Source: Branchiostoma floridae (Eukaryota; Chordata; Leptocardii; Amphioxiformes; Branchiostomatidae). Taken from it: a stretch of DNA of 64,000 nucleotides. The stretch lies in assembly GCF_000003815.2 (NCBI RefSeq), contig NC_049980.1, positions 23,511,249 to 23,575,248 of the forward strand, in the 5' to 3' direction. Below are positions 61,293-64,000 of the stretch, in pieces; within the stretch, counting starts at the first letter, position 1; each line of letters begins with the position of its first letter. The notes below the pieces were generated by a model. It saw nothing but the letters and a program-made list of their open reading frames with translations, made no database searches and was not told where the DNA came from. The translations under genes were made by a program, and so were the position numbers.

Positions 61293-64000
61293 CAAAATGT
61301 AGCAGATTTGTAAATTATATGCTGTACATAGATAAGAAAATGGTAGCCATAGAGGGCTGGTTGTGATATATCTAGTAGAATGATATAAGATTCATTTGCA
61401 ATAAATCTACTGTCAGTTGCTTCCAGAAATATATCTATTTTGAACTAGATTCAGTTTCATAGAGGACTTTACAGGGCGATGATTTTGCCATGTTTCTGTT
61501 ATAGTTTGGTTTAAAGACAGGATGTTTTCCAAGCCTTACTTGTGTATGAATTGATCTACAAATGTTTCAAGAACATCACAAGCTGTGCTCTGGAATTATA
61601 TTTGCCTTCACATCCTTTTGAAACACTTCGCTTCTAGGCAACGAAGATTTGTCAGTCATATGAAAATCAAAGTCATATGAAAATGGCACCTGTAACAAAG
61701 CTGTACGACCAATATTTTTAAGGTACATGCTTGAGTAGCTAACTAACTTGTCAATAACGTCCAGGAAAACGGGTCAGGATATTGGTAATGTCTTCTCCAT
61801 TTGTATAGATTGAGGCATGTACATAGAGCCGTTAAGACCCAGTAGATGTTGGATATTATATCATACAGTCTTCATAGTCTTTCAAAACACTCCCATTGTG
61901 ATGAGCCTTTGAAAAACAAGTGTCAGCACGAGATGCTCTACATAAATTTTTATGCAACTAGGTGTATTATGTATAGAGGTGATCAACTTCACCAGTCACC
62001 AAAATTTTGTAGAAAACTATCACAGAACAGTAATTTTGGGGCTTACTTTCCCATGTTCAGTTGTCAGTTTGCAATACAGTATCATTGTTGTGCAGTTTCC
62101 TAATTTTGATATGTGAGATTATAAAAATATGTTGCGTGGATTCAATGACTAGTACCGGGTATCTTGTTCATTGTAAGTATGGACATTTCTACATGATCTG
62201 TAATCTTATGAGCCGTTGTGTGTGATACCATGATATATTAGACCTAGGTTTTGCTGTTGCTGCTTACTATTACATATACACAAGATAAACTACAGTATGT
62301 ATTGAGGTATCTTTTTTTTCTAGTATTATTAGTGAGGATATGCACACTACCAGCACAATTCTTTCACATTTAAAGTTGAATCTACAATAAAAAGAATACA
62401 AGAAAAAAATACTGTGCCAGGCAACCATTTGAAGAAGGAAGGTCTGACTTAAAGAAGTCTACAAAAAAGAAGATGGAAACATAACCAACTTTGTATGATG
62501 TACACATGCTACTATAGCCAAAACGTATGGATGTTGATAAAACAGAATAAGAAACTAGAATTGCTTGGTTTCATTTTTGCTGCATAATATCAGCATGCTG
62601 AACTTATTTGTTTCTAAGTACTTTTGTTATTAGTATATGCTGATTGTCTTTATATATAGCAGTAGAGGACCTCAATCATTGAGATGGGCATGGGGTGCTC
62701 TGCCTGGAGTGTCATTGTAACAGGTGACAAGTTGCAGCACTAACCTACTCCAACATGCAGAGACCTTTAGGCTTGGAAGCCAGTAGTAGGGAGTGAGGCT
62801 TGGGAGGAAGCACGGACAAACTTGTATCATAATTTTAACTATTAGAAGAGCCGTAATTGTATATGTGTTGGCATTGAGCCTTTTGAATTGTGTGGTTGTC
62901 AAGGGATACTATGCATGTTTGGCCTTTTGATCTGTCAGATATGACATACCCGGTAATAAAGCTGATATGTAACATAGAGAGACTCTGTTGTACTTTGGAG
63001 TTTGAGTCAATGGTTATGTGAACAAGGAAAACAGAATTATGTCCAGAAATAGACAGACTTGACCCAACTTGTGCACCTATGGGAGCCAATTAGTCCCCTG
63101 CAAAGGCCTTTGCCAAGTGACCACTAATATGGTCACAGGCTGGGTAACAAACATGACACAGTCTAGTCAACCTTTGTGCTCCACATAATGTAAAATTGTA
63201 TTTAAATTTTACAACCACAAAAATGCAAGAGTACATGAAAGGCAATGCCTAGAAGGCACAATTTGAAAGTGGAGAAATGTATGTATATTCTGACATAATA
63301 TGGGGAACTACATTTTGTTACAGTAAAAAAAAGTACTTCACAGTACATGGTAACTTGTATCAGATACTGGTGGCATTTCAAAAAGTTCAATTCTTGTTGT
63401 GTAATGTCCCCTGCTCATTCTAGACCTATTCTAAGTCTGTTCTGCTGAAATATAGTGACAATGTACAAATTAAAAGAAGCTGAAAAGGCATGTACATTCT
63501 ACTAAAAAGTGGTAATACATACACAGTCAATACTTATAATTACACTATTCTAAAAGGTTGTTATATATACACAGTCAACTTATCTGCCTTATTCTTCATC
63601 ATACACACTTGCAAAATTATCAACAATGACTTGTTGGGAACATTATTCCCTCACCCCAAAGATGCCTTTTGTCAACTTTAAACAGCCCGATTCCAGTGCC
63701 TCGGCAGGCTACACAGTGCTAACTTCAGTGGCAAAGTCTGAAACCACATGTTAATTTTACCAATTTTCTTCAAATCCAATGTGTTAGAGAGATGCTGCTT
63801 ACATATAGCATTAACTCAATATATAATGTATAAGACAATAACAAAATATCAAGATCAATTCTCAAATCACATTATTGCAGAAGAGAAAAACTTCTCTTAT
63901 AGTTTTAGTAAAACATTTTCTACAGAGACACTTTTTGATCCACAGCTCTCAGCAGTGTAGAGCATACACTTTAGTACAGTCAACATGCTTCTTTAGCAGT
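61293..64000. other. NUDT 3'UTR and unannotated flank
   Basis: The NUDT 3'UTR reaches the AATAAA at 61400-61405; a second possible signal lies near 62386. The remaining ~1.6 kb is AT-rich with only short open frames on both strands, none resembling a protein I know or flanked by convincing splice sites. It may be intergenic or the start of another gene's UTR or intron. Confidence 0.5.

Overview
This window is nuclear DNA of an invertebrate animal. Its genes are split into many short exons with GT-AG (once GC-AG) introns, and all recognisable proteins are metazoan and close to vertebrate orthologues. Introns are full of small inverted-repeat transposons, a 5S-rRNA-derived SINE and LINE 3' ends, and the sequence is rich in TAACGTTA-type motifs. 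Together this best fits a cephalochordate (amphioxus, Branchiostoma); the species call is inference. Three N runs (57343-57792, 58630-58764, 59809-59907) mark assembly gaps.

Layout: 398-11013 (+) is AAGAB (alpha/gamma-adaptin-binding p34), first exon not identified. 12371-14055 (-) is PMVK (phosphomevalonate kinase), complete in 4 exons. It is divergent, across a 465-bp spacer, from YTHDC2 at 14521-36311 (+). YTHDC2 was reconstructed as 41 coding exons and 1694 residues (R3H, DEAH helicase with ankyrin insert, HA2/OB, YTH, plus a long Pro/Ser tail). 38362-39139 (-) is a putative small secreted cysteine-containing protein I do not recognise, divergent from RPS17 at 39675-42678 (+). RPS17 is followed by a diverged second copy of its last coding exon. 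45940-48200 (+) is ARFRP1. 49661-52107 (-) is an F-box protein, divergent from FAXC at 52807-54898 (+). 56168-61292 (+) is a NUDT3/NUDT4-type diphosphoinositol polyphosphate phosphohydrolase. The last 2.7 kb holds no gene I can support.

The genes do unrelated housekeeping jobs (adaptor assembly, isoprenoid synthesis, RNA reading, translation, Golgi traffic, ubiquitin ligation, inositol pyrophosphate turnover). They share divergent promoters and, for ARFRP1/F-box, probably overlapping 3' ends, but no common pathway. Exon boundaries were checked by hand for splice dinucleotides and reading phase; every chain listed keeps frame to its stop. I could not run alignments.

The most unusual items are the duplicated RPS17 terminal exon, a 2.1-kb foldback element of oppositely oriented 53-bp repeats in a GC-AG intron of YTHDC2, the unrecognised secreted-protein gene, the 5S-headed SINE, and an intronic tandem duplication in AAGAB that preserves filled and near-empty states of a transposon site.
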